From: Phoronis australis
Lineage: Eukaryota; Phoronida; Phoronidae
DNA length: 64,000 nucleotides
Direction: 5' to 3'
Assembly (NCBI GenBank): GCA_002633005.1
Contig: NMRA01000144.1
Location: 208,976 to 272,975, forward strand
In this document: one piece after another, positions 1 through 46,800 of the stretch
Numbering within the stretch: position 1 is the stretch's first letter
Layout of the letters: each line of letters starts with the position of its first letter
The notes under the pieces: generated by a model
What the model saw: the letters and a program-made list of their open reading frames with translations, nothing else
What the model was told of the DNA's origin: nothing
Database searches by the model: none
Program-made: the position numbers and the translations under genes

Positions 1-2160
1 GGGTCACCGTTTTAGAGACTCCACACACGCATTTCAACTAATTCAACTATTCCCACTAATCGCTGCGCCACCTACAGGAAAAGACTGATAACAATCATGA
101 CATCAGAGGCTCACAACGTACATGTAAGAGACACAGAACAGGCATTTCAAGTAATTCAACTATTCCCACTAATCACTTCGCCACATGCAGGGACAGAGAA
201 CGTTACATGACATCATAAACTGGCTCACACGTTTAGAAACTCCAAACACGCTTTCAACTAATTCAACTATTCCCACTAATCGCTACGCCACCTGCAGGCA
301 CACCTGATACCAAACATGAAGTCAGCAATAGGCCCACAACTTGAGAGACACAGAACACACATTTCAACTAATTCAACTATTCCCACTAATCACTACGCCA
401 CCAACAGGCAGATTAAAAAAGTACATGACGCCAGCAAAAGGCTCACCAGGCTCACAAAGTGAGAGACACAGAACAAGCATTTCAACTTATTCAACTATTC
501 CCACTAATCGCTGCGCCACCTGCCGGGATAGGCTGATAACAAACATTATGTCAGCTACAGGCTCAAAGCTTGAGAAACACAGAACCCACATTTCAACTAA
601 TTCATCTATTCCCACTAATCGCTATGCCACCTGCAGGCAAACAGATAAAGCACATGGCGCTAGCAAAAGGCTCACCAGGCTCACAACTTGACAGACACAG
701 AACACGCATTTCAACTAATTCAACTATTCCCACTAATCGCTGCGCCATCTACAGGAACAGACTGATAACAATCATGACATCAGCAAAAGGCTCATAACTT
801 GAGAGACACAGAACAGGCATTTCAACAAATTCAACTATTCCCACTAATCGCTGAGCCACCTGTGGGCAGGTAGAGAACGTACATGACATCATCAACAGGC
901 TCACAATTTTAGGAACTCCAAGCACGAATTTCAACTAATTCAACTATTCCCACTAATCGCTACGCTACCTGCAGGCAGACCCGATACCAAACATAACGTC
1001 AGCAACAGGCCCACAACTTGAGAGACGCAGAACACACACTTCCACTGATTCAACTATCCCCACTAATCACTACGCCACCTAAAGGCAGATTGAAAAAGTA
1101 CATGACGCCAGCAAAAGGCTCACCAGGCTCACAAAGTGAGAGACACAGAACAAGCATTTCAACTAATTCAACTATTCCCACTAATCACAACGCCACCTGC
1201 AGGCAGACATGTAACGCCACCTACAGAAATTCACTAAATAACGGGTAGCTAGAATTCAACTTTTCCCACTAATCGCTGTGCCACCTACAGGAACAGACTG
1301 ATAACAATCATGACATCAGCAAAAGGCTCACAACTTGAGAGACACAGATCAGGATAACAGTCATGACATCAGCAAAAGGCTCACAACTTGAGAGACACGG
1401 AACAGGCATTTCAACTAATTCAACTATTCCCACTAATCGCTACGCCACCTACAGGCAGATTGAAAAAGTACATGACGACAACAAAAGGCTCACCAGGCTT
1501 ACAAAGTGAGAGACACAGAACAAACATTTCAGCTAATTCAACTATTCCCACTAATCGCTATGCCACCTGCAGGCAGACAGATAAAGCACATGGCGCAAGC
1601 AAAAGGCTCACTAAGCTCACAACTTGACAGACTCAGATCAGGCATTTCAACTTAATTCAACTATTCCCACTAATCGCTGCGCCACCTACAGGAACAGACT
1701 GATAACAATCATGACATCAGCAAAAGGCTCACAACTTGACACAGAACGTGCATTTCAACTAATTCAACTATTCCCACTAATTGTTGCGCCACCTGCAGAC
1801 AATTCAGTGACTCCGGTCTTTCTGTCTCACATTGCCAGTTATACTTCAGATGGCGCTACAATTGGTTGAATTAGTTGAATAGCTCAGTGCTGGATTGGTT
1901 GAGCTTACTTGGGATTAGTTGGATTCAACTAATTCAACTATTCCTACTAATCAGTGCGTCACCTGTGGATAGGGAGCTAACTTACATGATGTCATCCACA
2001 AGCTCAATGTTACAGACACCAATCACGCATTTCAACTAATTCAACTATTCCCACTAATCGCTGCGACACCTGCAGGGGCAGTTTGTTAACAAACATGATG
2101 TCAGCAACAGGCTTGCAGCAGTGGTGATGACAGGATAAGATGAGATAAGTTGGGATTAGT
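1..2160. repeat. Satellite array, ~110 bp monomer
   Basis: About 18 copies of a unit containing TTCAACTAATTCAACTATTC followed by CCACTAATCGCTRCGCCACC recur every 105-120 bp, for example near 31, 141, 251, 361, 481, 591, 709, 821, 930, 1040, 1158, 1409, 1528, 1645, 1755, 1923 and 2031. Monomers differ by substitutions and small indels and seem to alternate between several linker types (GACATCAGCAAAAGGCTCAC, the AAAGTACATGACG type, the ACCAAACAT type). The array runs off the left edge of the window. The many short open frames with repeated peptides across it come from the repeat and are not genes. Confidence 0.93.
1860..1945. repeat. Inverted satellite fragment
   Basis: GAATTAGTTGAATAG here is the reverse complement of the monomer core CTATTCAACTAATTC, and it lies next to a direct-orientation copy at 1923. 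Part of one monomer is therefore inverted near the array edge, giving a potential hairpin. The monomers after it (1923 onward) are more diverged than those to the left. Confidence 0.75.
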
Positions 2161-3540
2161 TGGGTACAACTAAACATTCTGACATGTATGGTGAGTGCTG
2201 GGCCCCAAAAAGCCGTACCATATGTTACTTCTGCTACGTTGTTAATCCGGCACTGGGGATAGTTTACTTGAAGTTATCAGCTTTGACAAGAACTATTAAA
2301 CACCAAAAAACGTTGTATTTTGTGATTTTATTACAAATTGTAAAGTATCCACGCTGTCTGCCAGACATTTGCCGAAATCAAGGACGATGGCTCTACGAGT
2401 TAAACATTTCGCTCTGTTAAACGAACATCGAATTGGGCCTTTCACTCTCAACAAATTTGTGTCTATTTCTTTACCGTGATAGGATTCCATTTCCGTAAAG
2501 TGATAGCATTCAACTTCCGTAAAATGCTCAGGCAATCCCTGCACATGCCCCCTTTCCGAATATGCCATTTATGGATGGCCAAACCTAACAAATTATTGGG
2601 AGTTTCCTTGAGTCCCAGATGTTTCAATGTTCTTGTTGGAAATGTAAATGATGTTCTATTATGGTAAGAAAATGACTTTGCTCTCGCTGGTTCCTTAAGT
2701 GCATAGCCAGAACGCAGGTACATGTATCACGCAGTAGCACGCGCTTTAGCATTGGTTGATGTAACCTCGGCATTCATTGGTTAGCTTTACAACAACGTGA
2801 AAAAATGGCGGACTATGAACGATTTTTAGCCTTGTCATGCAAGTGGCGTAGCAGCACTCGTTTCTGCAGTGATGTTTAATAGCCGCGTGCTTGAAGCACA
2901 TACATGTGCAATAAACACATATCTGGCCGATTCGACCGGTGTGTTATCTGTATGGATACAGGACAGTACATGGGCGGTGCACCACAAGGGGGCTGAGGGG
3001 GGTTTTTGCCCCGCACTTCTTTAGTGTTGCGCCGCCCATGCAGTATCGTAAACAAAAGTCATCGACAATAGAAAGAAGCATTCCGAAAAGGCGCAACCAC
3101 GACTTGTTGGATTCACATTTCCTGAACATAAATTTTAAACACCGATTTGTCTGTACAACAGACCACATTTACACTTCCTCCATCAATCATGACAGTTTGT
3201 TTGCGTAAAGCGCTGCCTGTTGAGAATTCTATCAGCCAATCAGAAACGCCGGGGAAAATGAAATGATACCTGCCCGCTGGCTACTACCTAGCGGCACGCA
3301 GGGAACTGTCGAGGACATTGCGGAGCTTAAAGTCTTCGGTTTCCTCGAGATTAACCAATCAAAAACTTGCATGTTGCTACCCTATAGTGTTCCCGGTAAG
3401 CCAATGAGACTGCGTTTGACTTGACACCGATAATGTAAGAAAGTAGCACAATGAGTCACCGTGATATTTTAGAACGTCTTCCTGGGCCGCTTGAGGAAAT
3501 AGAGTAGTTGATTTTAATTTTAAACTAGGAAAGCTTGTCG
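2161..3540 (+). other. Upstream region of the Mesh/SUSD2-like gene
   Basis: No coding exon is supported here. It contains a small hairpin element (2969-3040) and an AT-rich stretch just before the start codon at 3551. I see no clear TATA box within 100 bp of that start; the transcription start is not determined. Confidence 0.4.
2969..3040. mobile_element. Small inverted-repeat element, CATGGGCGG family
   Basis: The ends CATGGGCGGTGCA and TGCGCCGCCCATG are inverted copies about 72 bp apart, around a G-rich core with runs of GGGGG and CCCC. Related ends occur near 12846-12872 and 46414-46457, so this looks like a short non-autonomous element or a remnant of one. Confidence 0.55.
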
Positions 3541-3550
3541 ATGACTGAAG

Positions 3551-37402
<33,852 letters not shown>

Positions 37403-37810
37403 TCTCCGATTCCACGAACAGTTTGATTGGGCCACATCATCAGTCATCAATTCTTCCGTACTAGAACCATCAGCGTTAACAAATGGAGCAACTTACAATT
37501 TGACTGAGGGCATCAAGGTGCTTTACAAGATGTATATGAAAAGGATGACGCTAGATGAAGGAACACTCACTATGGGATACATATCGATTCCATTGTACAA
37601 GATTCATGGACGCATTAAGATGTTAGAAAAATATTTTTTTATTTCAGGTGTTTTTTATGATTTTGCGTGTCTTTAGTCCGAGTTTTGTATTTTTTATTTT
37701 TGTTTACTGTGGGACTCCCGGTGCAGGAAGTAGTGGTTTAGTATTCATCTATCCATTAAACGGTTATCAATAAGGGTTTACTGGAGTTGGATCACGCACA
37801 GAAAAACGGA

Positions 37811-38619
37811 TTGTTCTAAAACCCCTCGACCCCCACACCCCACGATCCCCTAGACCCACGACCCACGCCCCCTCAACCCAGTCTGCACAAGCACGACTTG
37901 ATACATGTATGAACATAGAACAAGCGTTGACTTGCTGGACTAACGTGTCCTGCCGTGAGCTCGACTGACCTTTCCCCGTGTTTTGCACTTAAGAGGGTCG
38001 ATTCGGCAAGTTTGAAAGCCAAAAAACAGAAAAAGACAAGGCGACCAAATCAAATTAAAGGCCAACCAACGTTACAAATGTCGTTCCCGCCAAAGTGTAA
38101 TCGACCCCTCTGCTCTTTAGTGAATGGCAGAATCAAGTTACTTTAGGAGAGTGAGAGGAACCGACGAATATGTAATTTCTTCAGTAAATACAATTTGACT
38201 AAAATAGTATCTCAACGTTACATGGAGTATACTGCAAACGTGTATACAACAGAAAGCAAACAATAAAAATGTGAAATTATGTCCATTTACATCAACATAC
38301 TCTTTCCCTAATCTTAGTAGACACTGGTAGCCGCTCGTGGAGATATTTCCATGACAACAATGGCACGCTCACAATCCGCTATTTCAAATCATGTTCTTTG
38401 CCACTTTCTGCATTAACCACCAGATTTGAGCCAAACCAGATTCGGGTGTAGGTAAGTCTTATGGGAAAGTCATTCAGCGACGTAATATGATTATAAAATG
38501 TGTAAAAAGCGCAAAGATACATCTGTTGCCGCAGGTTGTGGATCAAGTGGGTTGTGTGTCATGGGGGTTGTGGGTCCAGGGGGTCGTGGGGTGTAGGGGT
38601 CGAGGGGGTTTTAGAACAA
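37811..38619. repeat. Inverted repeat, ~65 bp arms, 3' end of Mesh/SUSD2-like gene
   Basis: The left arm (about 37811-37876, TTGTTCTAAAACCCCTCGAC then C-rich) and right arm (about 38555-38619, G-rich, ending GGTTTTAGAACAA) are inverted copies with few mismatches. The 680 bp between holds the AATAAA at 38262 and no coding sequence. It could be a foldback element inserted in the 3'UTR. Confidence 0.8.
38262..38267 (+). promoter_or_regulatory. Candidate polyadenylation signal, Mesh/SUSD2-like gene
   Basis: AATAAA about 860 bp after the stop at 37402. No nearer canonical signal was seen, so the 3'UTR would be about 0.9 kb. Confidence 0.45.
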
Positions 38620-40290
38620 TACCAGAATAACTGTATGCACCCGATCAGTAGCTACTCAGCTGATAAAGCGCAAACACGTGTACATCTAGAAAATGATAGT
38701 AGTAATAGTAATAGCACTGATATCCAGTTTCGAGTTGCGTCGTTTTTCAGTAAAAAGTGAGTTTTGTATGCATAAGAATCCCCTGTTATGTTTTAATTGT
38801 TTACCTCAGAATATCATTCATGCCTAGAGCTTTTGAATAGCAGTGTGTCACAATACAATAAAATGTATTCCGCAAATGATGCTTTGTTACTTACTGAATA
38901 GATCGGCTTATTTACATTTTACATTCATACATGGTGCGTTTACATCCCACGTGCATGTGTATTAACTGTTTTCCATTATTTTGATACTCGCATGCCATTG
39001 CAATAGGTATGCAAATACGGGGGTTTAGTATTCATCAAAAGTCGCAATGATAGGTTTTGCAGGATATATTAGGTGTTTTGTTTATTCATATGTAAAGCGG
39101 TCTAACGTTGACTAGTGCAGTTCAGTCGCTTTCTGACAAGGTTTTATTACAATAATTAGTTTTTTTATTTCTACACAAAATTCCTTGGGAAACCTACATC
39201 ATAGATTGCATGTTTTATGGTTATCGACTCATGGAAAGAAATTGTGTTTCATAAATTAATAAGACAATGGTTGATAAGTCAGATAAAAATTAATTCCGTC
39301 GAGGTCGATACGCACTCGATTGATTCAACGCGTGTAGGATAAAACGCAATATGAACACAGTACAAGATGCATATTACTGCAGTACCATCGCGAAGGTGTC
39401 GGAGCCGACACAGATACACTGACATGCAGGCTGGCGCAAGCGGTGAAAGCGATCGTTCATGGTCCGTTTCAAACTGCCAAGTCTGCCAAAGAAAATGAAT
39501 ATGTTTATTTTTCTCGGTTCATTGTGGCCTCGATCTCGTTGGATGACTACGATTTGTGCAAGATGTTAACACGTTCTTCGGCCGTATGTGGCGAAGCGGT
39601 GTTACGAAAGTGTGAGAGGGTCACTGGTTTATTCACGGCTAGGAGGGTCCACACAATGAGCGACCGTAATGAAACGTGTTAGTCTTTTGCAGTGGGATCA
39701 GCAGCTACTCCGCGACCTTTCGAGATTTCACCGCCAAAGGACGCGTTACTACCGCATTTGCATACCGCGTTCTCAGGCTTTTTGAGGTCACCTCAAGATG
39801 GTTCCCGGCGGATTGTCGAATAACGGTTCCAGTTTACACTGAAAATGCTCCTGCAATGGTTGGAGGAATTTTAGATTTGGTGGTGATGTCATCACGCTGA
39901 TGAGCACGAGCTGCGCTAGAGATTTACCGTTAGTGCCAAAACAAAAAGGGTTCAATGTTCAGACGTTATTGATCGCATGCTATTTTTCAGCCACTGCCTT
40001 TGGGCGTTGGTCTCAGGATAAATCGCCCATTTGTCCTGCAGCCGATTACACAGGCGTCGCATTCGCGTAATTATGTTGGACTGGACAGTCTAGAACTGTC
40101 GCAGTACTTCCTTTGCATGTAACCGTACGGTCTTATGCGTCACGGTTGTCGTTGCAAATGTTATAACAATCACACATATGGATACAAGCTTACACAGAAA
40201 AAGACGGTATGTATTGGAATGAAAAAAATTTCATACGTTGCGATATCCACGGACGTAATATTGAAACATGTAACTGAGGTACACAGAGGC
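38620..40290. other. Intergenic DNA between convergent genes
   Basis: The two main genes end toward each other here. The stretch 39380-39900 is GC-richer and has two neighbouring open frames of 74-79 codons. Neither shows a recognisable domain or splice context. I see no supported gene. Confidence 0.5.
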
Positions 40291-40296
40291 TTTATT
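40291..40296 (-). promoter_or_regulatory. Candidate polyadenylation signal, ankyrin gene
   Basis: TTTATT on the plus strand is AATAAA on the minus strand, about 365 bp beyond the stop at 40660. Confidence 0.5.
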
Positions 40297-40659
40297 GTGT
40301 CGGCTGACAAATACTGTACAAAATAGGGCTAAGGTCAAATATCACCTCAAAATGACAACAACTGAGTGTGGCTCACTATTGATAAGCTTAGGGTGGAATA
40401 GAAAAGTAGCAGTAATCAAACCAAGTGCTAGTCCTGAAATATGGAGACATAGCACCAACATGTAGAAACACCTGTTCTATTCTTTTTAAAAAACATCCCT
40501 ACAACACTCACAAGACGATGCTTTCAATAATCAATCAAAACAGCGTGTGTACATTTAAAAAAGCCTAAGATCGGAACCAAGGGGTAGAACTACAGTGATA
40601 CGTTAACTAAATTATAATTAAATACTTATTTATGCTAAACGCATATTATTAACAGTAAC

Positions 40660-40865
40660 TCAAACAGTGTAGTCTCCAGGTTTAAAGAGGTGATACTTGG
40701 AGGGCGTCCATCCTGGAACACTGTTATTGAATGATCGGAAATTTCGTGGTCTAGAACTCTCTACCAGATGTCGCCTCTGTGGGCTCTGTAGACCCAGTTG
40801 CACCCTCGGAGGTGTCAGGCTGTCGTCCACTGGAACTTTCAGTAGCTCGGCGACTTCGACGTGAC
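40660..40865 (-). CDS. Ankyrin gene exon 7: last repeat and C-terminus
   Basis: Acceptor ATGTATGTAG, phase 1, stop TGA at 40662-40660. GHVEVAELLK joins exon 6 (PIDSAINA) to complete an ankyrin helix pair, which ties the two exons together across 10.4 kb. The remaining ~58 residues are basic and lack a domain (PRVQLGLQSPQRR, FNNSVPGWTP, HLFKPGDYTV). Confidence 0.85.
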
Positions 40866-43800
40866 CTACATACATAGCGTAAGATGCACACCATCAACCT
40901 CTCAAGATACATCAGTATACATGTTCACATAGATTTGCATGAGCATAGGCGTGGCAAAGTTGGCTTTAGAGGGATGGGGTGACGAAACAAATGTGAGCAC
41001 ACTCCCCTCCCACCATGCGTCGACTCCACCCAGTTCCGCTCCGAGTCGACACCCGTTTTAAAATGTATCTCCACCCGCAACCCCGGTAGACATCAGTAAG
41101 TCTCTCACTCACTTAAATTACGACTTGCTCCCACCTTCATCTCGCCCGTATGGAAGTAATGTTGTTAGGGAGCACAGACAAATTCTATGTCGCCCACCTG
41201 GCCCTAAAGTCAGATTCTTCCTGATCGTCACCACTTCAGCCCCTTGGAGGCAGACACCAGAAACTCAAACAAGGGTCTCTTTTTTGTCCTGATGACGTTA
41301 CGCGGTTAAAATGACATAGAACGTGAAATACAGACTAAATTGCATTATTCAAAGTGGTTACCTTCCACTGAAACAGATGACAAACTGTTCACCAGGTATT
41401 TTTATGCTTTGATCATAAAGATTTTAAATTTCTGTTGACGTCAAAGCATTCTTTTAGTTTTAAATTTGGAAAAAAAAAACGATCCACTCTTCATTTCATC
41501 GATTCTTTCACTTCGGCAGAGCATGTCTCCTTATTACATATGACAAGATCTAGACGTAACGCATTTCCCTTATATGTAAACAAAACAATGGTGATATCAC
41601 GCAGTAGCAGAGACCGGAGAGAGGGAGACAAGTCTCCTGGCGAAATGTCATTCGACGGGCCAGTGGCGGACGTTGTTGTTTCATTGACCTTAGCGACACC
41701 TAGCGGGTGTGTGCTCCGAACAAAGCAATATGGTTGAGACTCAGTCATGATCATCGAGTCGGAGACAAAACATTTTATCTGATCGTGTACTTTGTATAGA
41801 CTTCCCATAGATAATCTGAGGACGGTGCTGCGTCAAATAACTGCAGGGATTTTCAAAACAAGATATGGCGGCTCTAGTCCGTAAAAAGCAACGGATCTTT
41901 TTGCACTGCTTATGGCTACAGCAAGTCAGTTGAAAAATCGTGACTTTCACTTCTTTCGCTTCCCCACTGATAAAGATAAGTGAGAAATACGATTGAATCT
42001 GCTGCCAGTCAATCTGCGATATTGGCAGAGTGATTTGAACTTGTCTTACCTTTACATTTATGTTCAAGGTTTTGTTCGATCACTCATAGCAAAATTATCG
42101 TACATGTACATGGTTTTCATGATGGTCCTACTGGTTAGTTGACTTAAAGTATATTGATGCTTCTGTGGTGGGATATAAACTTGTGACGGGTACTTAATAA
42201 TGATTACATTGTTACTTAGTCGATACATATTCAATGAAATGTTAGTAACTGATAAAAGTAAATCATCAGTTTTTGTGGGAAACTTGCCTCTTGGAAACAT
42301 TGTTGTATTCTACAAATATGATCAGACACCTCCTGTACGACTAGAAACGAATGCGATTTCAAGTACTTAGTGACAGGCAGGATCAATCAAGACTGCATTG
42401 AGAATCCCGGGGCCATCGGTTCAGTTCGTCAGCTGGGGAGTTCCAGTATGTCTACAGCTACAGAACTCTGTCCACAAACATGCAGATGGCACAAGTGAAT
42501 GGGTCGAATTGTGTTCATGATGGTGATCATCTCTACTTGTTTGCATGAACTCAGCTTCAAAACAATGACAGCCACCAGTTCGAGTGAAGGTAGTGAATTT
42601 GGGGACCATTTCACAGGGGCGGCGCAATTTCGTACTGAATTGCACCCGATCAGCCTATATCTTTGTTTTGACTATGGACTTTCCTGGATGGATAAAGACT
42701 TACAAGACGTTGTATTTTTCCTTTTCTTCATGGACGCTTTGTGAACCATGAAAACTAAGGCAAACCAGCAAAATTCACGTTCGGCAGAGATTTTGTAAAT
42801 GATTTTTAAAAATACCAAGGGAGAGAAAATAATGAAAAATTTGTCACTGTGGTTTGCACTCTAAAATATCGCACGTGCACTTTATACCAGACAAATCGCC
42901 ACCCTTACAAACCATCTCGTGTTAGTTCAAAAGAATCGCAACATGAAACCGACCCTGTCGAAACAAAATGGTCAGACTGTGTACGAAAACAGACCAATGG
43001 GAAAACGTCAAAGGTAACCGACTATGTTGCCAGTCAACCGTATTTTCGGAGAGAAGGCGGGCATATTTTCCGAAACAGTCAAACATTTTACGTGTTTTTT
43101 AAACATATTAGTGAATTTTTAAAGAAACACCTTCTTTTTAATGAATGTAATTGTATCTCACTGGTTAGAATTTTTATTCTTCCATACTTATTTCTCATTA
43201 GGCAAACACAGTTTGAATTGTCCTTCATAATCTTAGTTACCAGCAAAATCAACAAATATCTCGATAAATGATAATCATTTGAGTGAAATCGTGGGACCCA
43301 AAATATGTCTCGCCAAAATAAATCTTTACTTCAAAACACATAACATACGGATGATAAAACGAGTCCGTCCGATTTTCAAGACATGCCAACCGTACCGAAA
43401 ACACGCACATGGTTGTACTTTTTTGATTTTTTCCGAAAATACGCCAATGGACGTGCTTGCTTTGGGGTTATTCTATATTTTCGGAAATTCCTGATTGTTG
43501 ACATTTAACGTGTACAGTTGGTGACGTCAAACTATTCGTGACGTATTCACTGTACAAATTCCGTAAAATGAACCCGGGAATGGCTCACAGTGTCATTCGA
43601 AACTTTATAAAAGTTACAATATTACGGTTTATCCATTTTATTTTGCGAATTATGCTGAGAACGGCCGAGAAAGTTTACTCTGTCACGAGGAAATTGCAGG
43701 GCATTGTGTCTTTTGGCAACAAAGACGTCTCTGGAACCACGGCAGTGAATGACCAGTGGTCAGGAGACACATCTGACGCGTCCAAAACTGTTGACAAAGC

Positions 43801-46800
43801 AGAAGCTGACACTAAATTAATGGAATCTTATGTCAGGTGTGTAAGAGATTTGTGTTGTCTTCTTGTGATAGCATCACGCCGCCAAAAGGCAAACACTGTC
43901 CGCAAATCAACGGACCTTGATGGGCATGTCACCCAGAAGTCGGGAACTCTACAATCATCTACAAAGAAGACGCAGAATGTGAAAGAAACATTCGGAGGAA
44001 GTGTCCCGCGATTTCACAGAGAACGACGAGAAGGTGAAACAGACTGTCCATAAAATACGGATCCAACAAATGAACAGAAAGGTCCTACTGATGACCCTGG
44101 AGTTGAAGGGAGAGTCATGCAATTGAACGGTAGAAACAAACCCGGCGACGTCGAAGACGTTCAACAAGAAGTCATTCAGCCGTCAAGTACCACTGGGTTT
44201 GCTGATGAGGCTTATAGTGAGGAAAAAGTCCTGAAATACGAAAGCAAACCCGTTCAAAATGACCACTTAAAAGACGCCACACTGTCTGATTTTACTAAGA
44301 CAACTGAGTCTACAGTTTTGGAGGAAGTGTGCCCCATTTCTACAACGAAAGATGAAATGTGGAAGACTAATGGCCATCAAAAGACGTACCTCCCAAATTC
44401 AACAAAAGCGCCAATTGGTAACCCTGATGGTAGAGGGGGAGAAATTACGAAATTGGATGACAGAAACAAACAGACTGACGTTGACAATGTTCGAAAAGAA
44501 GTCATGCAACCGTCAGATAACGCTTGTTTTCCTGATGGTATGAAGAAAGTCTTGAAATCTAAAAGTAAAAGCGTTGAAGGTCACCACTTTGAAGACGCCA
44601 CCAAGTCGACCAAGCCTAGAGTTTCTGAGGAAGTTAACTACATCTCCACTGACACAGATGAATTGCTGAAGAAGAATGTCCATGGAAAGACTGAGCTGCC
44701 ACAGTTAGTGGCAAGTCAAATCCCTATTATTACACCCAAGGAAGAACTTTGCATCGAAATACGAAATATTGAGGAAGTTCCTGCGGACGCCGAGGATTGT
44801 GATATCCATGGTTTGCTTTATGGTGCAACTTTTTTTTCTCTATTGAACTAGCTGCTTCAGAAATCATCCGCCGTAGCTCTACATGTACATGTATGATTGA
44901 TACCGGAGAGAAAGAAGCCGGTAAACTGGAAGGCATAAACAAGCCAGGCTACGTTGAAGATGTTCGACAGGAAGTCGTACACTCGTCAAGTATTGTTGAT
45001 TTCGCTGGCAATGATGACAGTAATGAGAAAGTCCTGAAATCTAAAAGTATATCCATTGGAAGTTGGCACTTGGACGACATCACAATGATAGATTTCAGTG
45101 ATTTGACCGAGCCTACAATTTCCTCTGCGATTGGGGAACCTTTTACACAGGACACACCACGTTCCACATCTGAGACTCTGTGCAGCAAATCAGGCAGCGT
45201 CGAAGGTATAATCCCAGAAGATGCAAATTTGCACAGCTTCGCTAAGTTGCCCCAAGATGCCATTTCTTCTCATACTGTAAATCTTTTAGCGTACACGTTA
45301 ATAGATGAAACTGTTGAGAAGGAAAAAATAAAATTTCAGAGCAGTGGTCTGCCCAGCAAGCGTGAAGACATGCCACTGGCACTGGACGATGTTAAACCTT
45401 GTGGCCTCACAGTCACATTTTGTTTGAGACGTTGTATTTTCCAACGAATATTGATATCTCCGTAATCAGTAAGGATGAAATTAATACCACATTAATACCA
45501 CAAGATGTTTGTGGATGTGCCTCTCCATGCCGTTTCTTCTGATTCAGAGGACACCCACAGAATTATCGGTGATTTTACGGATATTAAATCAAATATTGTA
45601 AAACGCGAAGGACTTTTCAAGCGTTTGAAATCACGATTCAGACGGAATCGTCACGTGGTCAAGGTCTGTGCTACTTCCTCTTTGCAGGCGCAAAGTTTCG
45701 CCTCACGATGGCGGCATTTGATGTGTTGTAATGCTTGTGAAGACGAGAACACCTATGCCAGATTACACGACTGACGGACAGAAGTATAAGTTCAATCAAT
45801 CTTGAGCCCCTTTTTTAACACTTTTAACGTTTTTTATCATAAATTACGCTGTACATCGTTGTACGTTTCGGAACCATAAAGTCTCTGCTGTGCACACATA
45901 TTGAATGTAAATAGCACGAGGACAGGCAAAATAAATGAAAGTGCAGCTGCAAAGTTTATTTTAAGTGTGCTTAAGCTGAAAGTACGCTGAGTACTCTGTA
46001 ACGGATACACTTTCAGTGTAATGAGACACTTGTCTTCTCTTTTGCCGCCTATCAAGACTGACACCACAAGACAGGTTACACAGCCATCTAGACGCTGCTT
46101 GTCCAGATGAAAACTGACCAGTAGGGATATTGTTCGAGGTTTCGATTCAATAAAAAGACTGCCAAAATTGTTCGTTGTTAGAAGCATGCATAACGCAATC
46201 TCGTCATTATATTGCGTAGTAGCCAGCACACTAACTCGGGGCGGCTGGAATATCCAATCACGTCAAAATTTAGAAATTTCGATTAAAGCACATTCATTAA
46301 AGACCCGGATTTAACTATCGTGTTTACTTATTGTCCACACAGCATTTGCCGAGAATAATCTTTTCAAATCGTCGATAATAGTGAGCCCAGTTTCATTCCC
46401 AAAGTCCCTAATACATGGGCAGCGCACCATAGGAGGCTGGGGGGCTAAAGCCCCCCNTTTGAAGACAGGTGTAAACAAAGGTTGGAAAACTGACCAAAAA
46501 GTCCGTTGTTGAGGAGAAAGAACGAATGATTCACTTTAAGGCGTACAGTTATACATGTGATGCATGTCACCGACTCCAGCCATTTTCAGCTTACAACACA
46601 CTAAAGAAACCCCAAGTCCAACGTAGTTGAGTTCTCTACTAACCTATCTTGCCGCAGAATACTCGCCGATGGAAAGTGGTGGCGACAATTGTTGAAAAAC
46701 AGCACAAAACAAAAGTAGAATAGAACAGATTCGCACGGTAAAGTCAACGCAAAACCAAGTGGCGGGAAACGCTTGCCTCCTAAAACGTCACTTCCGGAGT

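Noticed and set aside
341-1869. Several + strand frames of 75-116 codons with repeated peptides
   Set aside because: They lie inside the satellite array and repeat because the monomer repeats.
1-2160. CRISPR-like array
   Set aside because: The repeats are long, diverged and adjoining without unique equal-length spacers, in an animal genome; this is a satellite.
42849-43271. 140-codon plus-strand frame
   Set aside because: It begins at GTG, has no suitable ATG, no domain and no splice context; likely chance.
45837-46229. 130-codon minus-strand frame with one hydrophobic segment
   Set aside because: It overlaps the 3' end of the nested plus-strand ORF and has no recognisable domain or splice support; not strong enough to call.
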